From the NCBI GenBank assembly GCA_934718275.1, contig CAKUZD010000001.1:186001-250000 (forward strand): a DNA stretch of 64,000 nucleotides, given 5' to 3'. This DNA is from an uncultured Candidatus Melainabacteria bacterium (GTDB lineage Bacteria; Cyanobacteriota; Vampirovibrionia; Gastranaerophilales; Gastranaerophilaceae). This document shows positions 34,094 to 42,744 of the stretch, in pieces; position 1 is the first letter of the stretch; each line of letters starts with the position of its first letter. Below the pieces are notes generated by a model. The model worked only from the letters and a program-made list of their open reading frames with translations. It did not search any database and was not told the DNA's origin. Made by a program: the position numbers and the translations under genes.

Positions 34094-35884
34094 ATGAATA
34101 ATGACGAATTGGCAATGGAAGTCAGAAGACTTGTTAATAACAATAATAGTAATATAAATGATAAACTATCTTCAATTAAAAATGAAGTAGGAGCTTTAGC
34201 TGGATTTGTCGAAGCTGAAATTCAAAGAGTAAATTCTAATATTGTTGACCTAAAATCAGATGTTTCTTCTATGCACTCTGATATTTACCATTTACAAGAT
34301 GATGTGACAAGTTTTAAAAATAGGTTTGAAGAATTTGTTAAAGATATAGAAAAGAAAAACAATATCACTCATGCACAAGGTCGAATTATTATTCTAAACC
34401 AAGAAATCGAAAAAGAATTTGGCTTATATGAAAAAGCTAGAAAATACTTGTTGGGCATATTGCAAACTGTTGATACCGGTCTTGTTAGTAAACAAGCTAT
34501 TACTAATGCTACAGAAGATTTAATGCTCGGAACTCCAAGATATTGGTTGACTCCATCATTAATTGCATTAGCTGCTTGGATTAACAATGACAAAGCACTT
34601 GCAGAGAAAGCTTTAAATGAAGGATTAACTCGTAACCAATTAAAAACAATACTAATATTTACTTTAATTAGTAATAGACTTAAACGCAGAGATGCAAGTT
34701 TTATGTGGTTAAGTAAATATTTTGAACAACAAAATCCATTAGAGATGCCACAAGAAACTTTGATTTTAGTTAATGCTTATACTGATGGTGTATTTGGCCC
34801 AGATTCACAAGGGGAATGTATGGTTCAGCTTACAGGTTGGTTAGATTATCTTGCAAAACAACCGAAAATTGTTAAGGAATTAGAAGAAAACTGGATTGAT
34901 AGAATTGGAATATTACCGATTTCAAAAGAAGAAGATACTATTGAATATAAATACTTACCTAAGTACAGTAAAGATTACTCAGCAATCATCAACCTCCTTG
35001 AAAAGGCACAAAGAAATAAATCTTTTTACACTTATTTAGAAAATATTTTTAATGCACAAAAAGAGAATAAAGATTATGTTACACAACTAGATGACATTCT
35101 TTACAAGCTAGTAAAAGAATACGATGAAGATGAATATGAGTTAAGAAAAGAACATAAAATGTGTGAACTTATAATCAAGCACGAGGGCGACAAAGAACTG
35201 GCAGAACAAGAATTTGGAACTAATGTTGTTAGATTATTTGAAGACAAAGTAACCTTTTTCGATATTCTTACTAATGCAACCGTACAAGAAAATTCTTCTC
35301 CATCAATGAAAAAATTAGCAGTTATGTTAATGCGTGAATGGATAATAAATGCTTATAACGATTATATTGTACAGTATCGAAACACTTATCCGTCTGTAAT
35401 AAATATAGAAATAGATAAATGGAAATGTTCAACTAAAGATGGTTCTGATTCAGAAGAACTCGGAGAATCTTACAAAGATTATTTAAAAGTCCGTTTAGAT
35501 AGATTATTAAAAGAGCAACATGTTTCTTACATGGGAATTGGTGCATTAATCGGTTGTATTATATGGCTATTTGCAAGTAACGGTAATGGTGTAGCAATAT
35601 TTGGAGCAGTCGCATGTGCTCTATTTGTAGTTTTTAGTGTTATCAATAGCCAAACCAATAGAAATCAACTTAAAAAGCAATTTGAAAGAGATTGTCAAAA
35701 TGGAAGTTCTATTATAAATGCTTGTTGTGCTGAATTTGTAGATTGGCAAAATGCTTATAAAAAAGCTGATAAAGTTGCAGAAGAAGTTTCTGATTATTTG
35801 AAAAACTATAGTGCAAAAGATTTTACAGAAAATAATGCAACTAAAAAAGTATTAATGTTCGAAGCGGAGGAACCATTATGGTAG
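34094..35884 (+). CDS. Coiled-coil membrane protein of the Ycf46-like operon
   Basis: 596 aa. Residues 1-100 form a coiled coil (SNIVDLKSDVSSMHSDIYHL). Residues 110-450 are helical with TPR-like character (TPSLIALAAWINNDKALAEKAL). Two adjacent membrane helices lie near 475-515 (IGALIGCIIWLF and AIFGAVACALFVVFSV), and a cytosolic helical tail follows. I recall similar uncharacterised proteins beside AAA+ ATPases in Firmicutes, but know no function. Its last codons overlap the start of the 45-aa gene (ATGGTAG). Confidence 0.75.
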   Translation: MNNDELAMEVRRLVNNNNSNINDKLSSIKNEVGALAGFVEAEIQRVNSNIVDLKSDVSSMHSDIYHLQDDVTSFKNRFEEFVKDIEKKNNITHAQGRIIILNQEIEKEFGLYEKARKYLLGILQTVDTGLVSKQAITNATEDLMLGTPRYWLTPSLIALAAWINNDKALAEKALNEGLTRNQLKTILIFTLISNRLKRRDASFMWLSKYFEQQNPLEMPQETLILVNAYTDGVFGPDSQGECMVQLTGWLDYLAKQPKIVKELEENWIDRIGILPISKEEDTIEYKYLPKYSKDYSAIINLLEKAQRNKSFYTYLENIFNAQKENKDYVTQLDDILYKLVKEYDEDEYELRKEHKMCELIIKHEGDKELAEQEFGTNVVRLFEDKVTFFDILTNATVQENSSPSMKKLAVMLMREWIINAYNDYIVQYRNTYPSVINIEIDKWKCSTKDGSDSEELGESYKDYLKVRLDRLLKEQHVSYMGIGALIGCIIWLFASNGNGVAIFGAVACALFVVFSVINSQTNRNQLKKQFERDCQNGSSIINACCAEFVDWQNAYKKADKVAEEVSDYLKNYSAKDFTENNATKKVLMFEAEEPLW

Positions 35885-36015
35885 AAAATGAAAAAGAAAC
35901 ATTCCAAGAAGATCAAGAATTAAAAGAAAAAATGGCAGTGGAATTCCCTGACTGGGATTTATTACCTCCTGCTGTACTAGTAAAAAGGCATAAATCAGAT
36001 GAGCAAACTAATTAG
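35878..36015 (+). CDS. 45-aa protein with FPDWDLLPP motif
   Basis: Starts at ATG 35878, overlapping the previous stop, with GCGGAGG upstream, and ends at 36015, overlapping the next start at 35999 by 17 bp. The product is acidic at the N-terminus, then AVEFPDWDLLPPAVLVKRHK. Four-base-type overlaps on both sides and a strong ribosome site make it a real gene. The W/P-rich motif followed by basic residues looks like a short docking peptide for a partner in the same operon. Confidence 0.7.
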   Translation: MVENEKETFQEDQELKEKMAVEFPDWDLLPPAVLVKRHKSDEQTN

Positions 36016-36451
36016 TTATGCACAATGGTGCGAAGTATTTAATAAAATTGAAAATTGGGAAATCGGTCATACAGATTCTGAAATTATTAATGCAATTGAT
36101 AATGGAACTATTGACTGGGTATCAGGAGTTGCAGAACGATTTACAAATCAGATTCTTACTCTGATAAATAAAAGATTTACCAAATTGGAAACTTTTTATA
36201 ATGCTAGGATTAAAAGCTGTTATGACCAATTCAACTTGTCAAATTTGCTTATTTTATTTCGAAAAGAATTAGTATTCTTAAAACATTTGGCGAATATTCC
36301 GGCAATTCCAGAAAGCATAAGTAAGCAGATAGTTAAAGAAATTGAAGATTATGCTGAAAACGTACAAAAAAGTTTATTAGAAAGTGCCAAGAAAGATTTG
36401 TCAGGAAGCTTAAAACAAATAATTTTGGATATCAAGATTAATAATATTTAA
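35999..36451 (+). CDS. Helical hypothetical protein of the Ycf46-like operon
   Basis: 150 aa, soluble, almost wholly helical, beginning SKLISYAQWCEVFNKIENWE. No known domain. Its start overlaps the 45-aa gene, and the ATPase gene begins 10 bp after its stop with AAAGGA between. Confidence 0.7.
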   Translation: MSKLISYAQWCEVFNKIENWEIGHTDSEIINAIDNGTIDWVSGVAERFTNQILTLINKRFTKLETFYNARIKSCYDQFNLSNLLILFRKELVFLKHLANIPAIPESISKQIVKEIEDYAENVQKSLLESAKKDLSGSLKQIILDIKINNI

Positions 36452-36461
36452 AGGAAAAACA

Positions 36462-38018
36462 ATGACAACAAAAGATGATTTTGCAAAAAAATTAAGACGG
36501 TATTTAATAGCAAGAATTCCATTTGTATTTATCAATTCTATTGAAAGGAATAGAGTATTAGAAACCTTTGTAGATGTAAATAAAAACCTTCATTTGCCAA
36601 TTTATGTACATACACTTTCTAAAGGAATGTATGATTTGAGCAACTCTAATATTGTTAATGAAGATAAATCTTTACCGGGAGCTATTGACTATATTAGCCA
36701 ACAAATAATTCAACGTCAAAATATGACCTTTATTCTAACCGAAGTAACTGACATTGGTGACGATACAATAACTGCAAGACACTTATTAGATTTAGTTACA
36801 TTAGCTGAAGAAAAAGGTGCGGTTATTGTTATATTAAGTGATAAGCCTGCTTGGAAAAGGTTACAAAGATTAGGAATGTCTTTAACTTTAGAATTACCGG
36901 ATGAAGAAGAAATTTTATCTATTATCAAAGAAGCTATAGAGCCATATTCAACAAGCATTACCAATGAATGGGATGAAAATGATTATAAAAAAGCTGCCAA
37001 TGCGTTTGTTGGGCTTAGCAAAATAGAAGTTCAAAATATCATTGCAACATTAATTGCTAAACGTGCCATCAAGAAATCTGACATAACAGAATTGATTTTG
37101 ACAAAAGATTCAATGTTTTCAAATATTGCAGGATTAGAAAAAGTAAATTGTAGTCAAAAGGATATCAATGTTGGAGGACTTAGTGGATTAAAAGCTTGGT
37201 TAGATAATAAGAAAAATTTATTAAGTCCAGAAAAGAAAGAAATCCTACAAAAGAGAAATATAAGATTACCACGAGGAGTTTTGCTTGTTGGAGTTCCCGG
37301 TTGTGGAAAAAGTTTACTTGCAAAATTTATAGCGTCATCTTGGCAACTACCTCTATATCGACTTGATTTTGCAACTATTCAGGGAATGTATGTCGGACAA
37401 TCTGAAAACAGATTGAAAGATGCTTTGTCTTTGGCTGATACTGTCTCTCCTTGTATTTTATGGATAGATGAAATTGAAAAAGGTTTATCTGGAGCGGTAG
37501 GACTTGATTCTTCTGGAGTATCTACACGTATGATTGGACAATTTTTGTTTTGGTTACAAGAATCTTTGAAATTTGTATTCGTAGTAGCAACTGCTAACGA
37601 TGTATCAAAACTCCCACCAGAATTACTTAGAAAAGGGCGATTTGACGAGTTATTCTTTGTGGATTTACCCAAAGATAGTGAAAGAAAAGAAATTATCAAC
37701 ATTTATACAAAACAATTTTTAAACCAAACTCTTGATGATGAAATGCTAAACAAATTAGTAGGTTTATCTGAAGGTTTCTCAGGAGCTGACATTGAATCTA
37801 CAGTGAAAGAAATTGCCTATAAAACAATTGTGGCAGGAGATGAAAGTATTACGGAACAAGTTTTGGTTTCAAACTTTGCAAATGTTGTTCCATTATCAAA
37901 AACTAACCCTGAACGAATAGATGCTATCAGAACGTGGGGTAAAGACAGAGCAGTTCCAGCTTCTGGAGAAAGCATACAATCATTTAGTTCTGAAAACACA
38001 CGCAAAGTTCTGATTTAA
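36462..38018 (+). CDS. Ycf46-like AAA+ ATPase
   Basis: 518 aa. An N-terminal degenerate P-loop-like domain (about 1-190) precedes a canonical AAA+ module: Walker A GVPGCGKSL near 280, Walker B CILWIDEIEKGL, VVATANDVSKLPPELLRKGRFDELFF (sensor 1 and arginine finger region), GFSGADIE (sensor 2). The ending VPLSKTNPERIDAIRTW plus RAVPAS matches my memory of Ycf46, a protein of cyanobacteria and plastids. Here it is on a mobile element, with its membrane and small-protein partners in one operon. It may remodel or extract a protein at the membrane; that is inference. Confidence 0.8.
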   Translation: MTTKDDFAKKLRRYLIARIPFVFINSIERNRVLETFVDVNKNLHLPIYVHTLSKGMYDLSNSNIVNEDKSLPGAIDYISQQIIQRQNMTFILTEVTDIGDDTITARHLLDLVTLAEEKGAVIVILSDKPAWKRLQRLGMSLTLELPDEEEILSIIKEAIEPYSTSITNEWDENDYKKAANAFVGLSKIEVQNIIATLIAKRAIKKSDITELILTKDSMFSNIAGLEKVNCSQKDINVGGLSGLKAWLDNKKNLLSPEKKEILQKRNIRLPRGVLLVGVPGCGKSLLAKFIASSWQLPLYRLDFATIQGMYVGQSENRLKDALSLADTVSPCILWIDEIEKGLSGAVGLDSSGVSTRMIGQFLFWLQESLKFVFVVATANDVSKLPPELLRKGRFDELFFVDLPKDSERKEIINIYTKQFLNQTLDDEMLNKLVGLSEGFSGADIESTVKEIAYKTIVAGDESITEQVLVSNFANVVPLSKTNPERIDAIRTWGKDRAVPASGESIQSFSSENTRKVLI

Positions 38019-38051
38019 TCAAAATGGCAACAAGAAAGGATATAAAGGTTA

Positions 38052-38723
38052 GTGTACAAACTTCTAAAAGATTTTTTTAAAGTGATATTATGTGGTTCTG
38101 GCATTGGAATATTCATTATATTCTTATGGACACCTACTCAATTTCTAATCAATATCCTAATAAAGCTTTTTGTTGTATTACCAATGTTTTTATTTTTAAA
38201 ATTTATGGATGCAACAGGCTCAAATCTTAAAAAACTTCTTGTTAATACCAACAACCAAATTCAAAATGAACTAAAATTCAAATATATTAGTGGCACAATA
38301 ATTTTACCATTTATTATATTTTGGCTTTACTGCTCTTATGCGTTATTTAAAGAACTACCATTTTCGTCATCGGCAATATTATCTAATATTGTAATATTTG
38401 GCAGTTTCCCAATAAATTGGTGGATTGCATTGTTTATAGCCTTAGGGCTTATTGGTTTTGCATTAATGTCATTAGAAAAAGAGCTTGGATTTTGGAATAT
38501 TATTTACGCTTTGTTTAATGCTTTTGCGTTATTTGATAAATCTTGTATGAATTCGTTTGTAAACACAACAATAATACTTTTTGTATTTGCTTGCTTGTAT
38601 ATTTATTCACTGTTTGGACCATTGGAATTCCATAGCGTAATTATGGAAGATTTAGAAGCAGACCAAACTTTAACAGGACAAGAAAAATGGAGCTATTACT
38701 TGAATAAAAGAAAGAAATGGTAG
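38052..38723 (+). CDS. Integral membrane protein of the Ycf46-like operon
   Basis: 223 aa from a GTG at 38052 preceded by AAAGG. Five or so hydrophobic helices (IFIIFLWTPTQFLINILI, TIILPFIIFWLYCSYALF, WIALFIALGLIGFALM and others), then a cytosolic tail ending GQEKWSYYLNKRKKW. No family recognised. The downstream gene begins 4 bp after its stop. Confidence 0.7.
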   Translation: MYKLLKDFFKVILCGSGIGIFIIFLWTPTQFLINILIKLFVVLPMFLFLKFMDATGSNLKKLLVNTNNQIQNELKFKYISGTIILPFIIFWLYCSYALFKELPFSSSAILSNIVIFGSFPINWWIALFIALGLIGFALMSLEKELGFWNIIYALFNAFALFDKSCMNSFVNTTIILFVFACLYIYSLFGPLEFHSVIMEDLEADQTLTGQEKWSYYLNKRKKW

Positions 38724-38727
38724 GAAT

Positions 38728-39156
38728 ATGGAACAATTTAAAAAGGCAATAGATGATTTAGGCGTTGCAAATGTTTTGGCAATTTGTTTGATTTTGTTCA
38801 CACTAATTGTTTGTATGATATTTTATGGAATTAACACAGCAGGAAATAATTCTAAAAATGTTGAAAACCCCAAAAGTCAAACAGTTCAAAAACAAGCTAC
38901 AACTACTACAAATAAAGCTACTTCACAAAAATCAAATATTAATCGCAAAACAGTAACAAGCAGTTCAAAAAGCTCAAAAACAGTGCCACAAGCTAAAAGT
39001 CAAAATACGGTTAACCAAACAAAAACTAATAATAACGTTTCACAAACGGCAAAGAAACCTGTTTCACAAACAAAAACAGTACAACCAATAAAAGCTAAAC
39101 CGAAACCAGCACCAAAAGTAGATATTCAAACCACAGAAGATTGGTTTAATGATTAA
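38728..39156 (+). CDS. Single-pass membrane protein with Thr/Gln/Lys-rich linker
   Basis: 142 aa. One membrane helix at about 15-38 (VLAICLILFTLIVCMIF), then a long T/Q/S/K/N-rich unstructured region, ending in acidic TTEDWFND. The architecture resembles a periplasm-spanning linker. A TonB-C-like domain protein follows in the operon, so a role in an envelope-spanning machine is possible. Confidence 0.65.
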   Translation: MEQFKKAIDDLGVANVLAICLILFTLIVCMIFYGINTAGNNSKNVENPKSQTVQKQATTTTNKATSQKSNINRKTVTSSSKSSKTVPQAKSQNTVNQTKTNNNVSQTAKKPVSQTKTVQPIKAKPKPAPKVDIQTTEDWFND

Positions 39157-39176
39157 GTTTTAAGGAGAAGAAAAAT

Positions 39177-40058
39177 ATGAAAATAAAAGAGATATTAACA
39201 GCTATATTATTACTTTTGGTTGGAATTTTTAATTCTGCAAATGCAGAAGTTTGGCTACCAATAACTGCAGAAAACGGGAAAGTCAGTGAAGTCGAAATTG
39301 ATACGATTGATATTGATTCTAATATTGCAACTTATTCATTAAAGAGAAAAGATGCAAATTATGAATATATTGCTAAAATGAAAATTAATCTTGATAATAA
39401 AACTTTTGCAATTGTAAATAATGCAGCATATTCAAATGGGAAACAAGTTTCATTCAAAGATAATTCCAATAAATTATCATATAGTGCAATAAAAGATGGA
39501 ACTTTGGCGGATTCAGTATATAAAATGCTAATTATTGCAAAAGAAAGTCCGGCTTTAGATGTGAAATTAAAAACTTGGAATAAATATTTCAAAAGACAAC
39601 AAAGACTAGTCCAGGGAAGCTGGCACCCTAATAATGTTGATGGATATGAACCTCCTCACAATGCAATTGCATACGTAACAGTCGTTCTTGATAAATATGG
39701 AAATATACTTTCAAGAACGTATCAGAATAATACAAATACTGATCCGATATATTCAAGATTTAATGAAAACTTAGAGCAAGAAATTAATAAGATTTTTATT
39801 AAGAATAGTAAGTTTGAACCACTTCCATACGAATTTAAGGGAGATAAAATCATTGTTGTAATGAAATTTACTTATTCTTTTGATCGTAATGCAAAATCTG
39901 AAAAGATTTCTTGGGAAGAAACCGGTATTGGGTATTTAGGCTTTGGGAAGAACAAATCTAATTGGGTGATTGTTGGAAAAGCAATATATGTTATTGTCGC
40001 ATTACCTGCTGCAATTCCTTGTGCTTTATTTCACATAAATGTATATGATTGGTTATAG
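39177..40058 (+). CDS. Exported protein with TonB C-terminal-like domain
   Basis: 293 aa. Signal peptide at 1-23 (ILTAILLLLVGIFNSANA). Residues 145-235 (QGSWHPNN, YVTVVLDKYGNILSRTY, FEPLPYEFKGDKIIVVMKFTY) follow the TonB_C beta-alpha-beta pattern. A hydrophobic C-terminal helix (VIVGKAIYVIVALPAAIPCALF) could anchor it. TonB-like domains pass force to, or bind, envelope receptors; none is encoded here. Confidence 0.65.
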   Translation: MKIKEILTAILLLLVGIFNSANAEVWLPITAENGKVSEVEIDTIDIDSNIATYSLKRKDANYEYIAKMKINLDNKTFAIVNNAAYSNGKQVSFKDNSNKLSYSAIKDGTLADSVYKMLIIAKESPALDVKLKTWNKYFKRQQRLVQGSWHPNNVDGYEPPHNAIAYVTVVLDKYGNILSRTYQNNTNTDPIYSRFNENLEQEINKIFIKNSKFEPLPYEFKGDKIIVVMKFTYSFDRNAKSEKISWEETGIGYLGFGKNKSNWVIVGKAIYVIVALPAAIPCALFHINVYDWL

Positions 40059-40080
40059 TAGCAAGAAAGGATTAACTAAT

Positions 40081-41565
40081 ATGAAACTTTATAAAGTTAT
40101 AGTAACAACATTATTACTAGGTACAATGTGTACAAACGTAGCTTTAGGGATTGAAAATAACTCAATATTAGGAATTGAAGAATTTCCAAATACTCAAAGT
40201 TTACAATCTATTATAACTCCGGCAGAAACTCAACAAAGCAATATTGCTAAATATTTAAAGCAACATACTAACGAGCAAAATTTAGAAGTATTTCTTACAT
40301 GGAGAAATTCTGTCAACTCTTCTATATCCCAAAATAACAATTACAGGGAGTTATTAGCGAAGGAATTACATTCAGAAGATGCAGTAAAAGCAGTGCGAAA
40401 TCAGTTATCTAAGACAGGATTGTATTTATTAAATTCAGAAGGAAAGTATAAATTAGCAATTAATTACGATAAAATTTACAAACTTTATGGGAAACATATT
40501 CCAGAAGATTGGGCTTTGTATTTGAAAGACTTATCCATAGAACAAAAATGTTCCCAAAATATCTTATCTGATAAAGAACAAAATCTTGTCATGTGGGAAG
40601 ATTTTGTTAAGACTTATCCAAACTTTGAAGAAATTTATGTAATTTATGAAAAAATGCAACATTGCGAAAAAGATTATTTTACATCAGGCGTTTTTAAAGG
40701 AAAAAAGAACAATGCTAATATATATAAAGATGAAGTAGTTGTAGCTTATGACAAATTCTCTGATAAACACCCTTATTCCAATTATGCTGTGATTTGTACA
40801 AGATTGTCAAATCTAAAAAAGTTAAAACATTCTTTTGTTTCACCTTATAAAAATCAATATACAGCTATTAATGAATACAAAAGTAAACTTGCCACTTTCA
40901 AAGCAAACCAGAATTTTGTAAGAGAACATGCTGAATTTGTTTATGACTTAGACAATAATTGTTGGCACAAATATTCAGACGAATATATTAGGGGGAACTA
41001 CATTTTCGTATTACCGAAAAGCGATACCGAGTTTAAAATATTCGATAAAAATTACATTGAAGGTTCAGTTGTAACAACTCCAAAATCTTATAATCTTAAA
41101 GATTTATGTGTGAAAAACAATCGAATTTTCTTGTACAACAATACTGATCTAAAAATCCAAGAAATGACTTTTAACAAAGATGCTAATCATGTAGAATTCA
41201 AAGATATTGATAAGGTAACATTAGCAGATATTTATAAGGGAGAAACTATTCTTTATACATCAAGCTTAGCCAAAACAGAGAACAATAATGTTCAGTTAAT
41301 TGTCAAAGGTAAAAAATATCCTAAAAAGTTCTTTCTATATAATGATACACAAAATTCTTATGCTAAATACGATTTTGAAAATAACCCTAATGTTAAATTT
41401 ATAAACAGCTTTGAGTTCGTAGTAAATAGTAAAACTATCTTATATCTAAAACCAATTTTAGAAGAAACTAATGAGGAAGTTTCTCCAGATACTACTTTGG
41501 AAGATGCAAACATAGAAAAAGATAAATCCGAAATATTACCGATTTATGAATTTATTTTTAAGTAA
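40081..41565 (+). CDS. Exported hypothetical protein
   Basis: 494 aa from ATG at 40081, which has AAAGGA upstream; an ATG 42 bp earlier in frame overlaps the previous gene and would bury the signal peptide (LYKVIVTTLLLGTMCTNVALG). The rest is rich in Lys, Asn and Tyr without a recognised domain. A stretch with FVREHAEFVYDLDNN and later GSVVTTPKSYNLKD has strand character. Probably periplasmic. Confidence 0.6.
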   Translation: MKLYKVIVTTLLLGTMCTNVALGIENNSILGIEEFPNTQSLQSIITPAETQQSNIAKYLKQHTNEQNLEVFLTWRNSVNSSISQNNNYRELLAKELHSEDAVKAVRNQLSKTGLYLLNSEGKYKLAINYDKIYKLYGKHIPEDWALYLKDLSIEQKCSQNILSDKEQNLVMWEDFVKTYPNFEEIYVIYEKMQHCEKDYFTSGVFKGKKNNANIYKDEVVVAYDKFSDKHPYSNYAVICTRLSNLKKLKHSFVSPYKNQYTAINEYKSKLATFKANQNFVREHAEFVYDLDNNCWHKYSDEYIRGNYIFVLPKSDTEFKIFDKNYIEGSVVTTPKSYNLKDLCVKNNRIFLYNNTDLKIQEMTFNKDANHVEFKDIDKVTLADIYKGETILYTSSLAKTENNNVQLIVKGKKYPKKFFLYNDTQNSYAKYDFENNPNVKFINSFEFVVNSKTILYLKPILEETNEEVSPDTTLEDANIEKDKSEILPIYEFIFK

Positions 41566-41579
41566 CAGGAGGTTCACAC

Positions 41580-41996
41580 ATGAAAAAGTTATTAATTTTA
41601 CTATTTTTAACAATATTTTCTTTGCCAACTTTAGCCGTAACTTCATACGACAGATATGGCAATAGAACAGGAACATATAGCACAAACGGAAATACAACTA
41701 CACAATATGACAGGTATGGAAATCGAACTGGTTCTTACAAAACGGATTCTTATGGAACAACAACCACTTACGACAGATATGGAAACAGAACAGGTTCCTA
41801 CAAAACAGATTCGTACGGAGTTACAACCCAATATGATAGATATGGCAACAAACTCGGAACTTTTAAAACTGATAAATATGGTGTAACCACTGAATACGAC
41901 CATTATGGGAATAAAGTCGGTACGCGTAAAACCGATAGAGACGGTACTACAACAACTTATGACAAATATGGCAATAGAACTGGTAGTTACAGATAA
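41580..41996 (+). CDS. Exported repeat protein (YDRYGNRTGSY units)
   Basis: 138 aa. Signal peptide (LLILLFLTIFSLPTLA), then six tandem units of about 20 residues, each with YDRYGN-R/K-x-G-x-x followed by KTDxYGxTT. The DNA copies differ at many third positions, so the units are under protein-level selection or old. Repeats of this sort form secreted beta-rich surface fibres or beads; the role is unknown. AGGAGG upstream. Confidence 0.7.
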   Translation: MKKLLILLFLTIFSLPTLAVTSYDRYGNRTGTYSTNGNTTTQYDRYGNRTGSYKTDSYGTTTTYDRYGNRTGSYKTDSYGVTTQYDRYGNKLGTFKTDKYGVTTEYDHYGNKVGTRKTDRDGTTTTYDKYGNRTGSYR

Positions 41997-42010
41997 GAAA
42001 GTAGGAAAAA

Positions 42011-42730
42011 ATGTATTGTCCAAAATGTGGTCACAAAATTGAAGATAATCAAAATTTCTGTGGGAGTTGCGGAAATGATTTAACAACTAATGAGCTTACT
42101 CATGAGATAGGAAATACAACTTATAACAAAATTATGAGAATATTCTCTGTATTATTTTTAGTTCTATTTATTGGCAGTGGATTGTTTTATCTGTTTGGCG
42201 GGAACATACCAAAATCTGCAAACTATGATTTATCAACACCGAGTCAAGTACTAGCCAAGATTGATGAATTACAGGCAGAGTATTTTACATTAATCAAACG
42301 TAATGACGTGTTACTTGTTCCACAAGCTCATGAATTTGAAGAAGACCAAGAGGAACTGGATACTTTATTTGATAGAGTAAAAAATAACATTGATCACAAG
42401 AATCCTTATTATCAGGAATATTTAAACATTGAACAAGAATATGCAAATAATGACGGAGAAACAACTCAGGAAGTAAACTATTTTGCTCAAAGGCATTATG
42501 ACGCAGTTGATAAATTGTTAAATGAAACATATCAAGCGGTAAGAGCAAAAATTCCACAAGAAGACTTCAAGCAATTAATACAAAGCGAACTTGCCTGGCT
42601 AAGAGAAGTTGAAGCTTATCATAAAGTCTATGAAAAACAGGAATATGGCACAATACGAACTCTTATGAACTACAATTACGAAATAAATATGAGAAATTTC
42701 AGGACGTTGTTACTAATGTTGTATCTATAA
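42011..42730 (+). CDS. Zinc-ribbon membrane protein A
   Basis: 239 aa. An N-terminal zinc ribbon with four cysteines (MYCPKCG, then FCGSCGND), then a membrane helix near 45-65 (IFSVLFLVLFIGSGLFYLF), then an extracytoplasmic helical domain (AWLREVEAYHKVYEKQEYG). A lysozyme-inhibitor LprI-like repeat pattern is possible in the tail but not certain. Follows the repeat gene by 14 bp. Confidence 0.65.
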   Translation: MYCPKCGHKIEDNQNFCGSCGNDLTTNELTHEIGNTTYNKIMRIFSVLFLVLFIGSGLFYLFGGNIPKSANYDLSTPSQVLAKIDELQAEYFTLIKRNDVLLVPQAHEFEEDQEELDTLFDRVKNNIDHKNPYYQEYLNIEQEYANNDGETTQEVNYFAQRHYDAVDKLLNETYQAVRAKIPQEDFKQLIQSELAWLREVEAYHKVYEKQEYGTIRTLMNYNYEINMRNFRTLLLMLYL

Positions 42731-42744
42731 TATAAGGAGATAGA

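Noticed and set aside
41640..41996. DNA-level tandem repeat or minisatellite
   Set aside because: The periodicity follows codons and protein units; third positions vary, so it is a coding repeat.
41643..42086. 147-codon minus frame opposite the repeat protein
   Set aside because: It mirrors the tandem repeats in antisense and runs into the zinc-ribbon gene; the plus frame has a signal peptide and ribosome site.
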